A stretch of DNA of 56,356 bases from assembly GCA_964417875.1 (NCBI GenBank), contig CAYQJU010000012.1:1-56356 (forward strand), given 5' to 3'. Positions 9,297 to 17,748 of the stretch are shown here, piece after piece. This DNA is from ZC4RG30 sp964417875 (lineage in GTDB: Bacteria > Pseudomonadota > Gammaproteobacteria > Steroidobacterales > Steroidobacteraceae). Within the stretch, counting starts at the first letter, position 1. Every line of letters begins with the position of its first letter. The notes beneath the pieces were generated by a model. It did no database searches, was not told where the DNA came from, and worked only from the letters and a program-made list of their open reading frames with translations. The translations under genes and the position numbers were made by a program.

Positions 9297-10084
9297 CAGG
9301 CCACCTTGACGGAGTTGCCGGCACGCTCGGCCGCGCCGAGCGTGAGCACTTCGAACCCCTCCGCGGTGACCAGCACCGTGTGTTCCCATTGCGCCGACAG
9401 GGAGTGGTCCTTGGTGACCACGGTCCAGCCATCCTTCAGCAGCTGCACATGGCGCTTGCCGGCATTGATCATCGGCTCGACCGTGAAGGTCATGCCCTCG
9501 CGCAGCTGCACGCCGGTGCCAGGCCGCCCGTAGTGCAGCACCTGCGGATCCTCGTGGTAGATGCGGCCGATGCCATGGCCGCAGTATTCACGCACCACCG
9601 AGAACCCCTGGTCCTCGGCATGCGTCTGGATGGCATGGCCCACATCGCCCAGCGTCGCACCGGGGCGCACCTGGCGGATGCCTTCCCACATCGCCTCGCG
9701 CGTGACCCGCGCCAGCCGTTCGGCGAGCACCGCGGGCTTGCCGACGAAGTACATGCGGCTGGTGTCGCCGTGGAAACCATCGTGCAGCACGGTGACATCG
9801 ATGTTGATGATGTCGCCGCTGGCCAGCTTGCGATCGTTCGGGATGCCGTGGCAGACCACATGGTTCACCGAGGTGCAGATGGTCTTCGGGAAGCCGTGGT
9901 AGCCCACATTGGCCGGGATGGCCTTCTGCACCTGCACGATGTGGTCGTGGCACAGGCGGTCGATTTCGTCGGTGGTGACGCCGGGGCGCACATGCTCGCC
10001 GATCATGTCGAGCACGTCAGCCGCGAGGCGGCCGGCAATGCGCATTTTTTCCTGATCTGGCGGGGACTTGATGGTGATCGGCAC
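9296..10084 (-). CDS. map: Methionine aminopeptidase type I
   Basis: Removes the initiator methionine from nascent proteins whose second residue is small. The 262-residue protein shows all five expected metal ligands: two Asp in INIDVTVLHDGFHGDTSRM, His in GHGIGRIYHEDP, Glu in FTVEPMIN and Glu in QWEHTVLVT. The start is GTG 10084. It faces rpsB across about 200 bp, the classic map/rpsB divergent arrangement of Gammaproteobacteria, and is the first gene of the minus-strand operon continuing into glnD and dapCD. Confidence 0.97.
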   Translation of the reverse strand: MPITIKSPPDQEKMRIAGRLAADVLDMIGEHVRPGVTTDEIDRLCHDHIVQVQKAIPANVGYHGFPKTICTSVNHVVCHGIPNDRKLASGDIINIDVTVLHDGFHGDTSRMYFVGKPAVLAERLARVTREAMWEGIRQVRPGATLGDVGHAIQTHAEDQGFSVVREYCGHGIGRIYHEDPQVLHYGRPGTGVQLREGMTFTVEPMINAGKRHVQLLKDGWTVVTKDHSLSAQWEHTVLVTAEGFEVLTLGAAERAGNSVKVA

Positions 10085-10122
10085 AGGCGACTCGCTCGTG
10101 CCCCTGGAGCGGGGCTAACACG

Positions 10123-10151
10123 TTGTTCGGGCAGGAACTTCATGGTATAAA
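10123..10151 (+). promoter_or_regulatory. Predicted sigma-70 promoter of rpsB-tsf
   Basis: A -35 box TTGTTC (10123-10128) and a -10 box TATAAA (10146-10151) are separated by exactly 17 bp, and TGG precedes the -10 as in an extended -10 element. Transcription would start near 10158, leaving a 5' leader of about 125 nt before the rpsB ATG. This fits the strong promoter expected for a ribosomal protein operon. Confidence 0.7.
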
Positions 10152-10193
10152 GCGCGGCCTTTTTTGGCAAACCAATCCCTGCGCGTTTCGACA

Positions 10194-10237
10194 CTGGCGG
10201 CCGGGTGTTCCCTCCGGAAGGAAGGAATTGCCGCCAG
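10194..10237 (+). promoter_or_regulatory. rpsB leader hairpin, candidate S2 autoregulatory element
   Basis: In the predicted 5' leader, CTGGCGGC (10194-10201) pairs perfectly with GCCGCCAG (10230-10237). The enclosed 28 nt contain a CCTCC tract and a GGAAGGAAGGAA purine run that can form an inner helix. In E. coli and relatives, S2 represses rpsB-tsf through a structured leader; this element sits in the corresponding place. The exact consensus was not compared, so the role is inferred. Confidence 0.4.
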
Positions 10238-10282
10238 GGATCCGCGTGAGGCCCACAACCCGAACAAAATGAGGAAGATCCC

Positions 10283-11332
10283 ATGGCCAATGTGTCCATG
10301 CGCCAGATGCTGGAGGCGGGCGTCCATTTCGGACATCAGACCCGTTTCTGGAACCCCCGGATGGCCCAGTACATCTTCGGGGACCGCAACCGCATCCACA
10401 TCATCAATCTCGAGAAGACCCAGCCGCTGTTCGCCGAGGCCATGGCCTTCGCGAAGAGCGTGGTCGCCGACGGCGGCACGCTGCTGTTCGTCGGCACCAA
10501 GCGCTCGGCGCGCGAGGCCATCCAGAAGGAGGCGGCCCGCTGCGGCATGCCCTTCGTGAACCAGCGCTGGCCGGGCGGCATGCTCACCAACTTCAAGACC
10601 ATCCGCCAGTCGATCAAGCGCCTGATGGAGCTCACCGAGCTGTCCGAGTCGGGCGCGCTCGACAAGCGCGGCAAGAAAGAGGCGCTGCAGCTGCGCCGCG
10701 AGATGGACAAGCTCGAGAAGAGCCTGGGTGGCATCAAGCACATGGCCTCGCTGCCCGACGTGATGTTCGTCATCGACGTGGGCCACGAGAACATCGCGCT
10801 GAAAGAGGCGAAGAAGCTCGGCATCCCGGTGGTCGCGGTTGTCGACACCAACTGTTCGCCCGAGGGCGTCGACTACGTCATTCCCGGCAACGACGATGCG
10901 ATGCGCGCCATCTCGCTGTACGCGACGGCCGTGGCCGATGCGGTGCTCGAGGGCAAGTCCGCCGTACCGCAGGTGATGGTCGGTGAAGACGATTTCGTCG
11001 AGCTTGACGAGTCCGGTGCGCCGCGCCGTGCGCCCGCTGGTCGCGGCCGCCCGCGTCCGCAGGCCCCGGTGCGTCGCAAGCCCGCTCCGCGCCCGCCGGC
11101 CGCCGTGGCCGTCGAGGCCGCCGCAGCGTCTGCCACAGCGGCTGCCACAGCGGCTGCCACCGAAGGCACCGACGCCGCTGCCGCTGCCGCTCCCGTGGTG
11201 GCCGAGTCCGAGCTCGATGAGCCGGCCGTGGCCGGCAGCGTGCCGGCGGGTGGCAAGGAGCAGATCGGCACCAGTGCGCGCCGTCGCCCCGCCGGTGCCG
11301 GTGCGGGCGGTGCCCGCCGGGGAGGCCGCTGA
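10283..11332 (+). CDS. rpsB: 30S ribosomal protein S2 with long C-terminal extension
   Basis: Ribosomal protein S2 of the small subunit. The core is canonical: MRQMLEAGVHFGHQTRFWNP at the N-terminus, FVNQRWPGGMLTNF near residue 100 and PVVAVVDTNCSPEGVDYVIPGNDDA near 190-205. The core ends near residue 240, as in E. coli S2 (241 residues), but this protein continues to 349 residues with a tail rich in Ala, Pro and Arg that ends GGARRGGR. The tail carries a 12-bp tandem repeat at DNA level. The stop overlaps the tsf ATG (TGATG at 11330-11334), so there is no intercistronic terminator as in E. coli. Confidence 0.96.
   Translation: MANVSMRQMLEAGVHFGHQTRFWNPRMAQYIFGDRNRIHIINLEKTQPLFAEAMAFAKSVVADGGTLLFVGTKRSAREAIQKEAARCGMPFVNQRWPGGMLTNFKTIRQSIKRLMELTELSESGALDKRGKKEALQLRREMDKLEKSLGGIKHMASLPDVMFVIDVGHENIALKEAKKLGIPVVAVVDTNCSPEGVDYVIPGNDDAMRAISLYATAVADAVLEGKSAVPQVMVGEDDFVELDESGAPRRAPAGRGRPRPQAPVRRKPAPRPPAAVAVEAAAASATAAATAAATEGTDAAAAAAPVVAESELDEPAVAGSVPAGGKEQIGTSARRRPAGAGAGGARRGGR
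11131..11160 (+). repeat. 12-bp tandem repeat inside the rpsB tail
   Basis: The unit TGCCACAGCGGC occurs 2.5 times in a row (11131-11142, 11143-11154, 11155-11160). It is in frame and encodes repeated Ala-Thr-Ala-Ala, so gain or loss of units would change tail length without breaking the gene. Confidence 0.85.
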
Positions 11333-12231
11333 TGGGCGTGACCGCAGAAACCGTCCGCCAGCTGCGTGAGCGCACTGGTGCCGGCATGATGGAGTGCAAG
11401 CGCGCGCTGGTCGAAACCGGTGGCGATCTTGACGCCGCTGCCGAGCTGATGCGCAAGCAGGGCCTGGCCAAGGCCGACAAGAAGGCCTCGCGGGTCGCGG
11501 CCGAGGGCGTGATCGCGCTGGCCACCTCCGAAGACGGCAAGTCCGCCGTGCTGGTCGAAGTGAACAGCGAGACCGACTTTGTCGCCCGCGGCGATGACTT
11601 CACCACCTTCGCCAATGAAGTGGCGCGCCTGGCGCTCACCGGCAAGCCGGCCGATGTCGAGGCGCTGTCGGGCCAGAAGCTGGTTTCCGGCGAGACCGTC
11701 GACGAGCGCCGCCGCGCGCTGATCGCGAAGCTCGGCGAGAACATCGCCGTGCGCCGCTTCGAGCGCGTGGAATCCGCCGGCATCCTCGGCGCCTACCTGC
11801 ACGGCACCCGCATCGGCGCGCTGGTGGCACTGGAGGGCGGCGATGCGCAACTGGCACGCGACCTGGCCATGCATGTGGCGGCCAGCAGCCCGCAGTATCT
11901 CGCCGCGACCGACGTTCCCGAGGCCGACCGGGCCAAGGAGCGCGACATCCGCGTCGAGATGCTGAAGAACGACGAGAAGAACAAGGGCAAGCCCGACAAC
12001 ATCCTGGTCAAGATCGTCGAGGGCGGCCTCAACAAGTGGCTGGGCGAGATCACGTTGATGGGCCAGCCCTTCGTGAAGGACGACAAGCTCACGGTGGAAA
12101 AGCTGCTGGCCGGTGCCAAGGCGAAGGTCACGCGCTTCGCGCGGCTGGAAGTCGGCGCCGGCATCGAGAAGAAGCAGGAAGACTTTGCCACCGAAGTGAT
12201 GAACCAGGCCGGCCTGGCCAAGAAAGACTGA
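11332..12231 (+). CDS. tsf: Translation elongation factor Ts
   Basis: EF-Ts catalyses GDP/GTP exchange on EF-Tu. The 299-residue protein has the N-terminal UBA-like domain (VRQLRERTGAGMMECKRAL) and the core motif with the intercalating residues, VEVNSETDFVARGDDF. Its ATG overlaps the rpsB stop by one base, so translation is probably coupled to S2. A clear intrinsic terminator follows about 40 bp after the stop, separating rpsB-tsf from pyrH. Confidence 0.97.
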   Translation: MGVTAETVRQLRERTGAGMMECKRALVETGGDLDAAAELMRKQGLAKADKKASRVAAEGVIALATSEDGKSAVLVEVNSETDFVARGDDFTTFANEVARLALTGKPADVEALSGQKLVSGETVDERRRALIAKLGENIAVRRFERVESAGILGAYLHGTRIGALVALEGGDAQLARDLAMHVAASSPQYLAATDVPEADRAKERDIRVEMLKNDEKNKGKPDNILVKIVEGGLNKWLGEITLMGQPFVKDDKLTVEKLLAGAKAKVTRFARLEVGAGIEKKQEDFATEVMNQAGLAKKD

Positions 12232-12274
12232 CGTGCGGGTCTCTGCACTCGGTTGAGATTTGCTGATGTTCAGG

Positions 12275-12300
12275 ATCCCCGCTCCGGCGGGGATTTTTTT
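12275..12300 (+). terminator. Intrinsic terminator after tsf, just upstream of pyrH
   Basis: ATCCCCGC (12275-12282) and GCGGGGAT (12287-12294) form a perfect 8-bp stem with a TCCG loop, and T residues continue to 12300. It ends only 10 bases before the pyrH Shine-Dalgarno, so it could act as a partial terminator or attenuator for the downstream genes. Confidence 0.85.
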
Positions 12301-12323
12301 GCAGAACGATGAAGGAAGGCGCA

Positions 12324-13040
12324 ATGAGTTCAGTCCGCTACCGGCGCATCCTGGTGAAACTTTCCGGCGAGGCCCTGCTGGGCACCGCCGAATACGGCAT
12401 CGATCCGGCCATGCTCAAGCGGGTCGCCAGCGAGCTCACCGAGGTCGCCAGCACCGGCGTCGAGGTGGCCGTGGTGATCGGAGGTGGCAACATCTTCCGC
12501 GGCGCGGGCCTGGCGCGCGCCGGCATGGACCGCGTCACCGCCGACCACATGGGCATGCTGGCCACGGTGATGAACTCGCTGGCGATGCAGGATGCGATCG
12601 AGGGCGTGGGTGCGCATGCGCGCGTGATGTCCGCGATCCGCATCAACGAGGTGGCCGAGGATTACATCCGCCGCCGCGCCGTGCGCCACCTCGAGAAGGG
12701 CCGCATCGTGATCTTCGCTGCCGGCACGGGCAATCCCTTCTTCACCACGGACACGGCCGCATCGCTGCGTGCCATCGAGATCGGTGCCGACCTGCTGCTG
12801 AAGGCCACCAAGGTGAACGGCGTCTATTCGGATGATCCGGTGAAGAACCCCGCAGCCACGCGCTTTGATTCACTCAGCTATGACCGCGTGCTCGATGACC
12901 GGCTCAATGTGATGGATGGTGCCGCCATTGTCCTGTGCCGTGACAACGACATTCCCCTCAGGGTCTTCAACCTGCACAATCCCGGGGATCTGCCGCGGGT
13001 TGTGCGCGGCGAGAATGTCGGTACGCTGGTCAGCAACTAA
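12324..13040 (+). CDS. pyrH: Uridylate kinase
   Basis: UMP kinase, converting UMP to UDP for nucleotide and sugar-nucleotide synthesis; bacterial PyrH is a hexamer of the amino acid kinase fold. The 238-residue protein shows RILVKLSGEAL near the N-terminus, VVIGGGNIFRG, and FTTDTAASLRAIEIGAD in the central part. ATG 12324 is preferred over ATG 12309 because AAGGAAGG lies five bases upstream and the protein then starts right at the conserved core. It comes directly after the tsf terminator and before frr. Confidence 0.96.
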   Translation: MSSVRYRRILVKLSGEALLGTAEYGIDPAMLKRVASELTEVASTGVEVAVVIGGGNIFRGAGLARAGMDRVTADHMGMLATVMNSLAMQDAIEGVGAHARVMSAIRINEVAEDYIRRRAVRHLEKGRIVIFAAGTGNPFFTTDTAASLRAIEIGADLLLKATKVNGVYSDDPVKNPAATRFDSLSYDRVLDDRLNVMDGAAIVLCRDNDIPLRVFNLHNPGDLPRVVRGENVGTLVSN

Positions 13041-13058
13041 ACCAAGGATCGAGTAGCC

Positions 13059-13616
13059 ATGATCAACGACATCAAGGCAGATGCCACGCAGCGCATGCAG
13101 AAGTGCATCCAGGCTTTCCAGGCCGACCTGAAGAAGCTGCGCACCGGCCGCGCGCACCCCAGCCTCATCGAGGGCCTCAAGGTCGACTTCTACGGCTCCG
13201 ACTCGCCGCTGAACCAGGTGGCCAACATCGGCGTCGAAGACGGCCGCACGCTGGTGGTCACGCCGTGGGACAAGAACATGGTCGGTGCCATCGAGAAGGC
13301 CATCCACAAGTCAGACCTGCACCTGAACCCGAACACCGCCGGCACCGTGATCCGCATCCCGCTGCCGCCGCTGACCGAGGAGCGCCGCCGCGACATCCTG
13401 AAGGTGGTGCGCGGTGATGCCGAGAACGCCAAGGTCGCGGTGCGCAACGTGCGCCGCGATGCACTGGGCGAGATCAAGGAAGCGCTGAAGGAAAAGCTCA
13501 TCTCGCAGGACGACGAGCGCCGCGGCGCCGAGGAAATCCAGAAGATCACCGACAAGGCCGTTGCCGACATCGACCAGGTGATGGCAGTGAAGGAAAAGGA
13601 AATCATGCAGGTCTGA
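13059..13616 (+). CDS. frr: Ribosome recycling factor
   Basis: RRF splits post-termination ribosomes with EF-G. The 185-residue length equals that of E. coli RRF. Conserved segments include KLRTGRAHPSLIEGLKVDFYG near the N-terminus, GRTLVVTPWDK in the small domain and DAENAKVAVRNVRRDA in the long helical bundle. It lies 18 bp after pyrH and 29 bp before uppS, in the conserved pyrH-frr-uppS order. Confidence 0.98.
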   Translation: MINDIKADATQRMQKCIQAFQADLKKLRTGRAHPSLIEGLKVDFYGSDSPLNQVANIGVEDGRTLVVTPWDKNMVGAIEKAIHKSDLHLNPNTAGTVIRIPLPPLTEERRRDILKVVRGDAENAKVAVRNVRRDALGEIKEALKEKLISQDDERRGAEEIQKITDKAVADIDQVMAVKEKEIMQV

Positions 13617-13645
13617 GGGCGCGGGCCCTCGACTGCCAGACGCCG

Positions 13646-14371
13646 ATGCCGCTGCCGCGTCACATCGCCATCATCATGGACGGCAACGGCCGCTGGGCCA
13701 GCGCGCGCGGCATGCCGCGCCAGGCCGGGCACCGCGAGGGCGTCGAGCCGGTGCGCATGTCGATCCGCGAGTGCATGCGCCGGCGCATCGGCGCGCTGAC
13801 ACTGTTCGCCTTCAGCAGCGAGAACTGGGGACGTCCCAGTGACGAGGTGGGCGCGCTGATGGGCCTGTTCGTCGAGGCGCTCGATCGCGAGGTCGACGAG
13901 CTGCACCAGAACGGCGTGCGGCTGCGCTTCATCGGCGACCGGCAGGGCTTTCCGGTCCGCCTGCAGGCGCGCATGAGCGCCGCCGAGAAGCGCACCGAGG
14001 CCAACCTTGCGCTCGACCTGCAGGTGGCGGTGGGCTATGGCGGCCGCTGGGACATCATCAATGCCGCGCGCCGGCTGGGCGCGCAATGCGCCGCGGGCCA
14101 GCTGCGTCCGGCAGACATCACGCCGGAGATGTTCGCCAGCGGCCTGCAGCTGGGAACACTGCCCGATCCCGATCTTTTCATCCGCACCGGCGGGGAGCGG
14201 CGCATCAGCAACTTCCTGCTGTGGAACCTCGCCTACACCGAACTCTATTTCTGCGATGCGCTGTGGCCGGACTTCGACGCAGCAGGCTTCGAGGAAGCCC
14301 TGGCCTTCTTCGCCTCGCGCCAGCGCCGCTATGGCCTGACCGCGGCGCAGACGCAGGAAGGAGGCGCATGA
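13646..14371 (+). CDS. uppS: Undecaprenyl diphosphate synthase (cis-prenyltransferase)
   Basis: Builds the C55 lipid carrier used for peptidoglycan and polysaccharide assembly. The 241-residue protein carries the signature HIAIIMDGNGRWA with the catalytic Asp, the FAFSSENWGRP motif, and the C-terminal DLFIRTGGERRISNFLLWN with the diphosphate-binding Arg residues. The TGA overlaps the cdsA ATG (ATGA at 14368-14371). Confidence 0.97.
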   Translation: MPLPRHIAIIMDGNGRWASARGMPRQAGHREGVEPVRMSIRECMRRRIGALTLFAFSSENWGRPSDEVGALMGLFVEALDREVDELHQNGVRLRFIGDRQGFPVRLQARMSAAEKRTEANLALDLQVAVGYGGRWDIINAARRLGAQCAAGQLRPADITPEMFASGLQLGTLPDPDLFIRTGGERRISNFLLWNLAYTELYFCDALWPDFDAAGFEEALAFFASRQRRYGLTAAQTQEGGA

Positions 14372-15168
14372 CCGGCACCCGCATCATCTCCGCCGCATTC
14401 ATCGCCGGACTGCTGGTCGCGGCAGTGCTGCTGCTGCCGCCGCTGTGGTCGGCGGTGGCGCTGTCGGTGGTGCTGCTGGCCGCCGGCTGGGAGTGGGCGG
14501 CCTTCGTCGCGCCACGCCTGGCACCGCGCCTGCTGTTCGTGCTGGCGCTGGGCCTTCTGTGCATGCTGTGGTGGCAGCTCAGTCACACCCGCACCGGACT
14601 GCGCGCCGTGCTCGGCGCCGCGCTGGCCTACTGGCTGTTCGTCACCGGCTGGGTGATCACCAATGCGCGCGCCTCGCGGCCGCTGATCACGGTCAGCGGC
14701 CTGCTGGCGGTGTCCTTCGCCTGGCTGGCGCTGGTGCGCATGTGCCTCGACTGGCCGCAGGGGCAGCTGGCGGTGATGTATGCGCTGCTGATCGTGTGGC
14801 TGGCCGACAGCGGTGCCTATTTCGCCGGCCGTCGCTGGGGCGGAGCGAAACTCGCCCCGGCGATCTCGCCCGGCAAGACCTGGGCCGGCATGTGGGGTGG
14901 GTTCATCGCATGCGCGCTGCTGGCCGTGGTCGTGGCCACCTGGCGCGGATTGCCGCTGGTCGCACTGCTGCTGGTGACGCTCGCGGTGACGCTGTTCTCG
15001 GTGGTCGGTGACCTCAACGAAAGCCTCGCCAAGCGTTATGCCGGCGTGAAGGACAGCGGCAACCTGATTCCCGGCCACGGCGGCGTGCTCGACCGCTTCG
15101 ACAGCCTGCTGGCCGCCGCGCCGCTGTTGATGCTGGGAATGGAGCTGGTACCGGGGCTGCTGGGGTGA
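14368..15168 (+). CDS. cdsA: Phosphatidate cytidylyltransferase
   Basis: CDP-diacylglycerol synthase, an integral membrane enzyme that activates phosphatidic acid for phospholipid synthesis. The 266-residue protein is strongly hydrophobic with multiple membrane segments and ends with the CdsA signature (GDLNESLAKRYAGVKDSG, then LIPGHGGVLDRFDSL). ATG 14368 is set by the ATGA overlap with uppS; a longer upstream reading would lie inside uppS. The stop overlaps the dxr GTG. Confidence 0.95.
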   Translation: MTGTRIISAAFIAGLLVAAVLLLPPLWSAVALSVVLLAAGWEWAAFVAPRLAPRLLFVLALGLLCMLWWQLSHTRTGLRAVLGAALAYWLFVTGWVITNARASRPLITVSGLLAVSFAWLALVRMCLDWPQGQLAVMYALLIVWLADSGAYFAGRRWGGAKLAPAISPGKTWAGMWGGFIACALLAVVVATWRGLPLVALLLVTLAVTLFSVVGDLNESLAKRYAGVKDSGNLIPGHGGVLDRFDSLLAAAPLLMLGMELVPGLLG

Positions 15169-16370
15169 GCACTCCGGTCGGCGTGGCCGTGCTCGGCTCC
15201 ACTGGCAGCATCGGCGAGAGCACGCTCGATGTGCTGCGGCGCCATCCGGCCGACTACCAGGTGGTGGCGCTGCTGGCGCACACCAACCTTGCGCGCCTGT
15301 TCGAGCAGGCGCGCGAGTTCCGTCCCCGTTATGTGGCCCTCGCCGATGCCGGTCTTGCCGCGGACCTGCGTTCGCGCCTGCGACAGGCCGGCATCGACGC
15401 CGAGGTGCTCGACGGACCTGCCGCCGCCTCGCAGCTGGCCGTGCTGCCGGAGGTGGGCACCGTGGTCGCCGCCATCGTCGGCGCCGCGGGCCTGCCCTCG
15501 ACGCTGGCCGCCGCGCAGGCCGGCAAGCGGCTGCTGATCGCGAACAAGGAACCGCTGGTGATGGCCGGCCCGCTGGTGCTGCAGATGGCGCGGGCCTCCG
15601 GCGCGCGCATCATCCCGCTCGACAGCGAGCACAACGCGATCTTCCAGTGCCTGCCGCCGGCCGGAACCCTGGGCGAGGCGCCCGCCGGCGTGCGCCGCAT
15701 CCTGCTGACCGCCTCGGGCGGCCCGTTCAGGGACTGGTCAGCTGCCGCTATCGAAAATGTAACCCCCGACCAGGCCTGTGCCCATCCAACATGGAGCATG
15801 GGGCGCAAGATCTCGGTCGACTCCGCCACGCTGATGAACAAGGGGCTGGAGCTGATCGAGGCGGCGCTGCTGTTCGGGCTGCCGGCCGAACGCATCGAGG
15901 TGGTGATCCACCGCCAGAGCGTGGTGCATTCGCTGGTGGAATATGTGGACGGATCGGTGCTGGCGCAGCTGGGATCGCCTGACATGCGCACGCCGATCGC
16001 CCATGCGCTGGCTTGGCCAGATCGCATGGCCTCCGGTGTACAATTCCTCGATCTGCTGCGCGTGGCGCGGCTGGATTTCGAGGCGCCGGATACGGGGCGT
16101 TTTCCCTGCCTGGCGCTGGCCATCGAGGCCGCGCGCGCCGGCGGAGAAATGCCGGCGGTGCTCAATGCCGCCAACGAGGTGGCTGTGGGGGCTTTTCTGT
16201 CAGGAAGTCTGAGATTCGGTGGCATACCGGAGACCTGCGCGGCAGTGATGAATGCGTGGGGCCGGGTGCATGAGGCGCGCGAGCTGACGGCCGTCCTGGC
16301 CGCGGACGAGCGCGCGCGCGCGCTGGCCGCCGAGCACATCGTCCGCCACGCCGCCGGGGTGGCGCGGTGA
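15165..16370 (+). CDS. dxr: 1-deoxy-D-xylulose 5-phosphate reductoisomerase
   Basis: Second step of the MEP isoprenoid pathway, forming 2-C-methylerythritol 4-phosphate with NADPH. The 401-residue protein has the NADPH-binding GSTGSIGESTLDVL at the N-terminus, metal-binding LDSEHNAIFQ, the flexible-loop region LTASGGPFRDW and MNKGLELIEAALLFG. The start is GTG 15165, overlapping the cdsA stop (GTGA), and the stop overlaps the rseP start, so translation is probably coupled along the run. It works in the same pathway as ispDF further downstream. Confidence 0.97.
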   Translation: MSTPVGVAVLGSTGSIGESTLDVLRRHPADYQVVALLAHTNLARLFEQAREFRPRYVALADAGLAADLRSRLRQAGIDAEVLDGPAAASQLAVLPEVGTVVAAIVGAAGLPSTLAAAQAGKRLLIANKEPLVMAGPLVLQMARASGARIIPLDSEHNAIFQCLPPAGTLGEAPAGVRRILLTASGGPFRDWSAAAIENVTPDQACAHPTWSMGRKISVDSATLMNKGLELIEAALLFGLPAERIEVVIHRQSVVHSLVEYVDGSVLAQLGSPDMRTPIAHALAWPDRMASGVQFLDLLRVARLDFEAPDTGRFPCLALAIEAARAGGEMPAVLNAANEVAVGAFLSGSLRFGGIPETCAAVMNAWGRVHEARELTAVLAADERARALAAEHIVRHAAGVAR

Positions 16371-17746
16371 GCCTGTCCTGGCAGCACCTGCTGGCCTTCC
16401 TGGTTGCCGTGGGGCTGCTGGTGACCGTGCATGAATACGGTCATTACTGGGTGGCCCGGCGCCTGGGTTTCAAGGTGCTGCGCTTCTCGGTGGGATTCGG
16501 CAAGGCGCTGTGGCGGCGCGTGGGCCGCGATGCCGACCGCGTCGAATACGTCGTCGCCGCCATCCCGCTGGGCGGCTACGTGAAGCTGCTCGATGAGCGG
16601 GAAGGCCCGGTCGATGCCGGTGAGGTGCATCGCGCCTTCAACCGCCGGCCGCACTGGCAGCGCATCCTGGTGCTGCTGGCCGGTCCCGCATTCAACATCG
16701 CCTTCGCCATCCTGCTGCTGTGGGGGCTGTACTGGATCAACGGCGCCCAGGAGATCCGCGCCGTGGTGGGCCAGGTGATTCCCGATTCACCGGCGGCGCA
16801 GGCCGGCCTTGCCAGCGGCGATGAGATCCTCGCCCTCGACGGCAAGCCGGCTGCCGGCCGCGGCGATGTGGTGATCGGATTGCTCGAGCAGATGACCGGC
16901 GATGGCCGCGTGCGGCTGACGCTGCGCAACGAGGCCGGCGCTGAACGCGTGGCGCTGCTCGACGTGGCCGATGCAGCCGAGCGCCGCCGGCTCACCGAAC
17001 CGGACCAGCTGCTTGCGGGACTGGGCTTCGGCTTCTGGGCGCCGGCCGTGCCGGCGCAGGTCGGCGATGTCGAGGCCGGCGGCCCGGCAGACGTGGCAGG
17101 CCTGCAGGTCGGCGACGAGGTGCTCGCCATCGATGGTCGCCCGGTGGCCGGTTTCGAGGCATTCACGCAGTTGATCCAGGCGCGGCCTGGCGGCTCGATG
17201 GATGTCACCGTGCGGCGCGGCGATGACACCCTGACCCTGCCGGTGGCGGTGGGCGTGGCCGAAGCCGAAGGCCGGCAGATCGGGCGCCTGGGCATCACCT
17301 CGCCGCGGCGCGTGACGTTGCCGGACTCCATGGTGCGCCACATGCGCCTGGGTCCGGTCGAGTCGCTGACCATGGGCATCGAGGAGTCCTGGAAGATGAC
17401 CGTGCTGCAGGCGCGGGTGTTCTGGCGCATGCTGCAGGGCAATGTCTCGCTGAAAAATCTTTCCGGTCCGCTGACCATCATGGAATTCGCCGGCGAGTCG
17501 GCGATCTCCGGCTTCACCACCTTCATCTCCTTCCTGGTGCTGATCAGCCTCTCGCTGGGCTTCATCAACCTGCTGCCGGTGCCCATCCTCGATGGCGGGC
17601 AGGTGGTGTACCAGCTGGTGGAATGGGTGAAGGGCAGTCCACTCTCCGAGCGCGCGCAGATCCTGGGCCAGCAGGTGGGGATCGCGATGCTCGTCCTGCT
17701 GATGGGCGTGGCACTTTTCAACGACATCCTGCGGCAGTTCGGTTGA
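16367..17746 (+). CDS. rseP: Site-2 metalloprotease RseP
   Basis: Intramembrane zinc protease that cuts anti-sigma factor RseA in the envelope stress response. The 459-residue protein has HEYGHYWVARRLG in the first membrane helix (HExxH zinc site), two central PDZ domains (about residues 125-300, e.g. GLASGDEILALDGKP and GLQVGDEVLAIDGRP) and the last catalytic segment NLLPVPILDGGQ. The GTG start overlaps dxr. It sits immediately before bamA, so the stress sensor protease and the outer-membrane assembly machine are co-transcribed. Confidence 0.96.
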   Translation: MSLSWQHLLAFLVAVGLLVTVHEYGHYWVARRLGFKVLRFSVGFGKALWRRVGRDADRVEYVVAAIPLGGYVKLLDEREGPVDAGEVHRAFNRRPHWQRILVLLAGPAFNIAFAILLLWGLYWINGAQEIRAVVGQVIPDSPAAQAGLASGDEILALDGKPAAGRGDVVIGLLEQMTGDGRVRLTLRNEAGAERVALLDVADAAERRRLTEPDQLLAGLGFGFWAPAVPAQVGDVEAGGPADVAGLQVGDEVLAIDGRPVAGFEAFTQLIQARPGGSMDVTVRRGDDTLTLPVAVGVAEAEGRQIGRLGITSPRRVTLPDSMVRHMRLGPVESLTMGIEESWKMTVLQARVFWRMLQGNVSLKNLSGPLTIMEFAGESAISGFTTFISFLVLISLSLGFINLLPVPILDGGQVVYQLVEWVKGSPLSERAQILGQQVGIAMLVLLMGVALFNDILRQFG

Positions 17747-17748
17747 GC

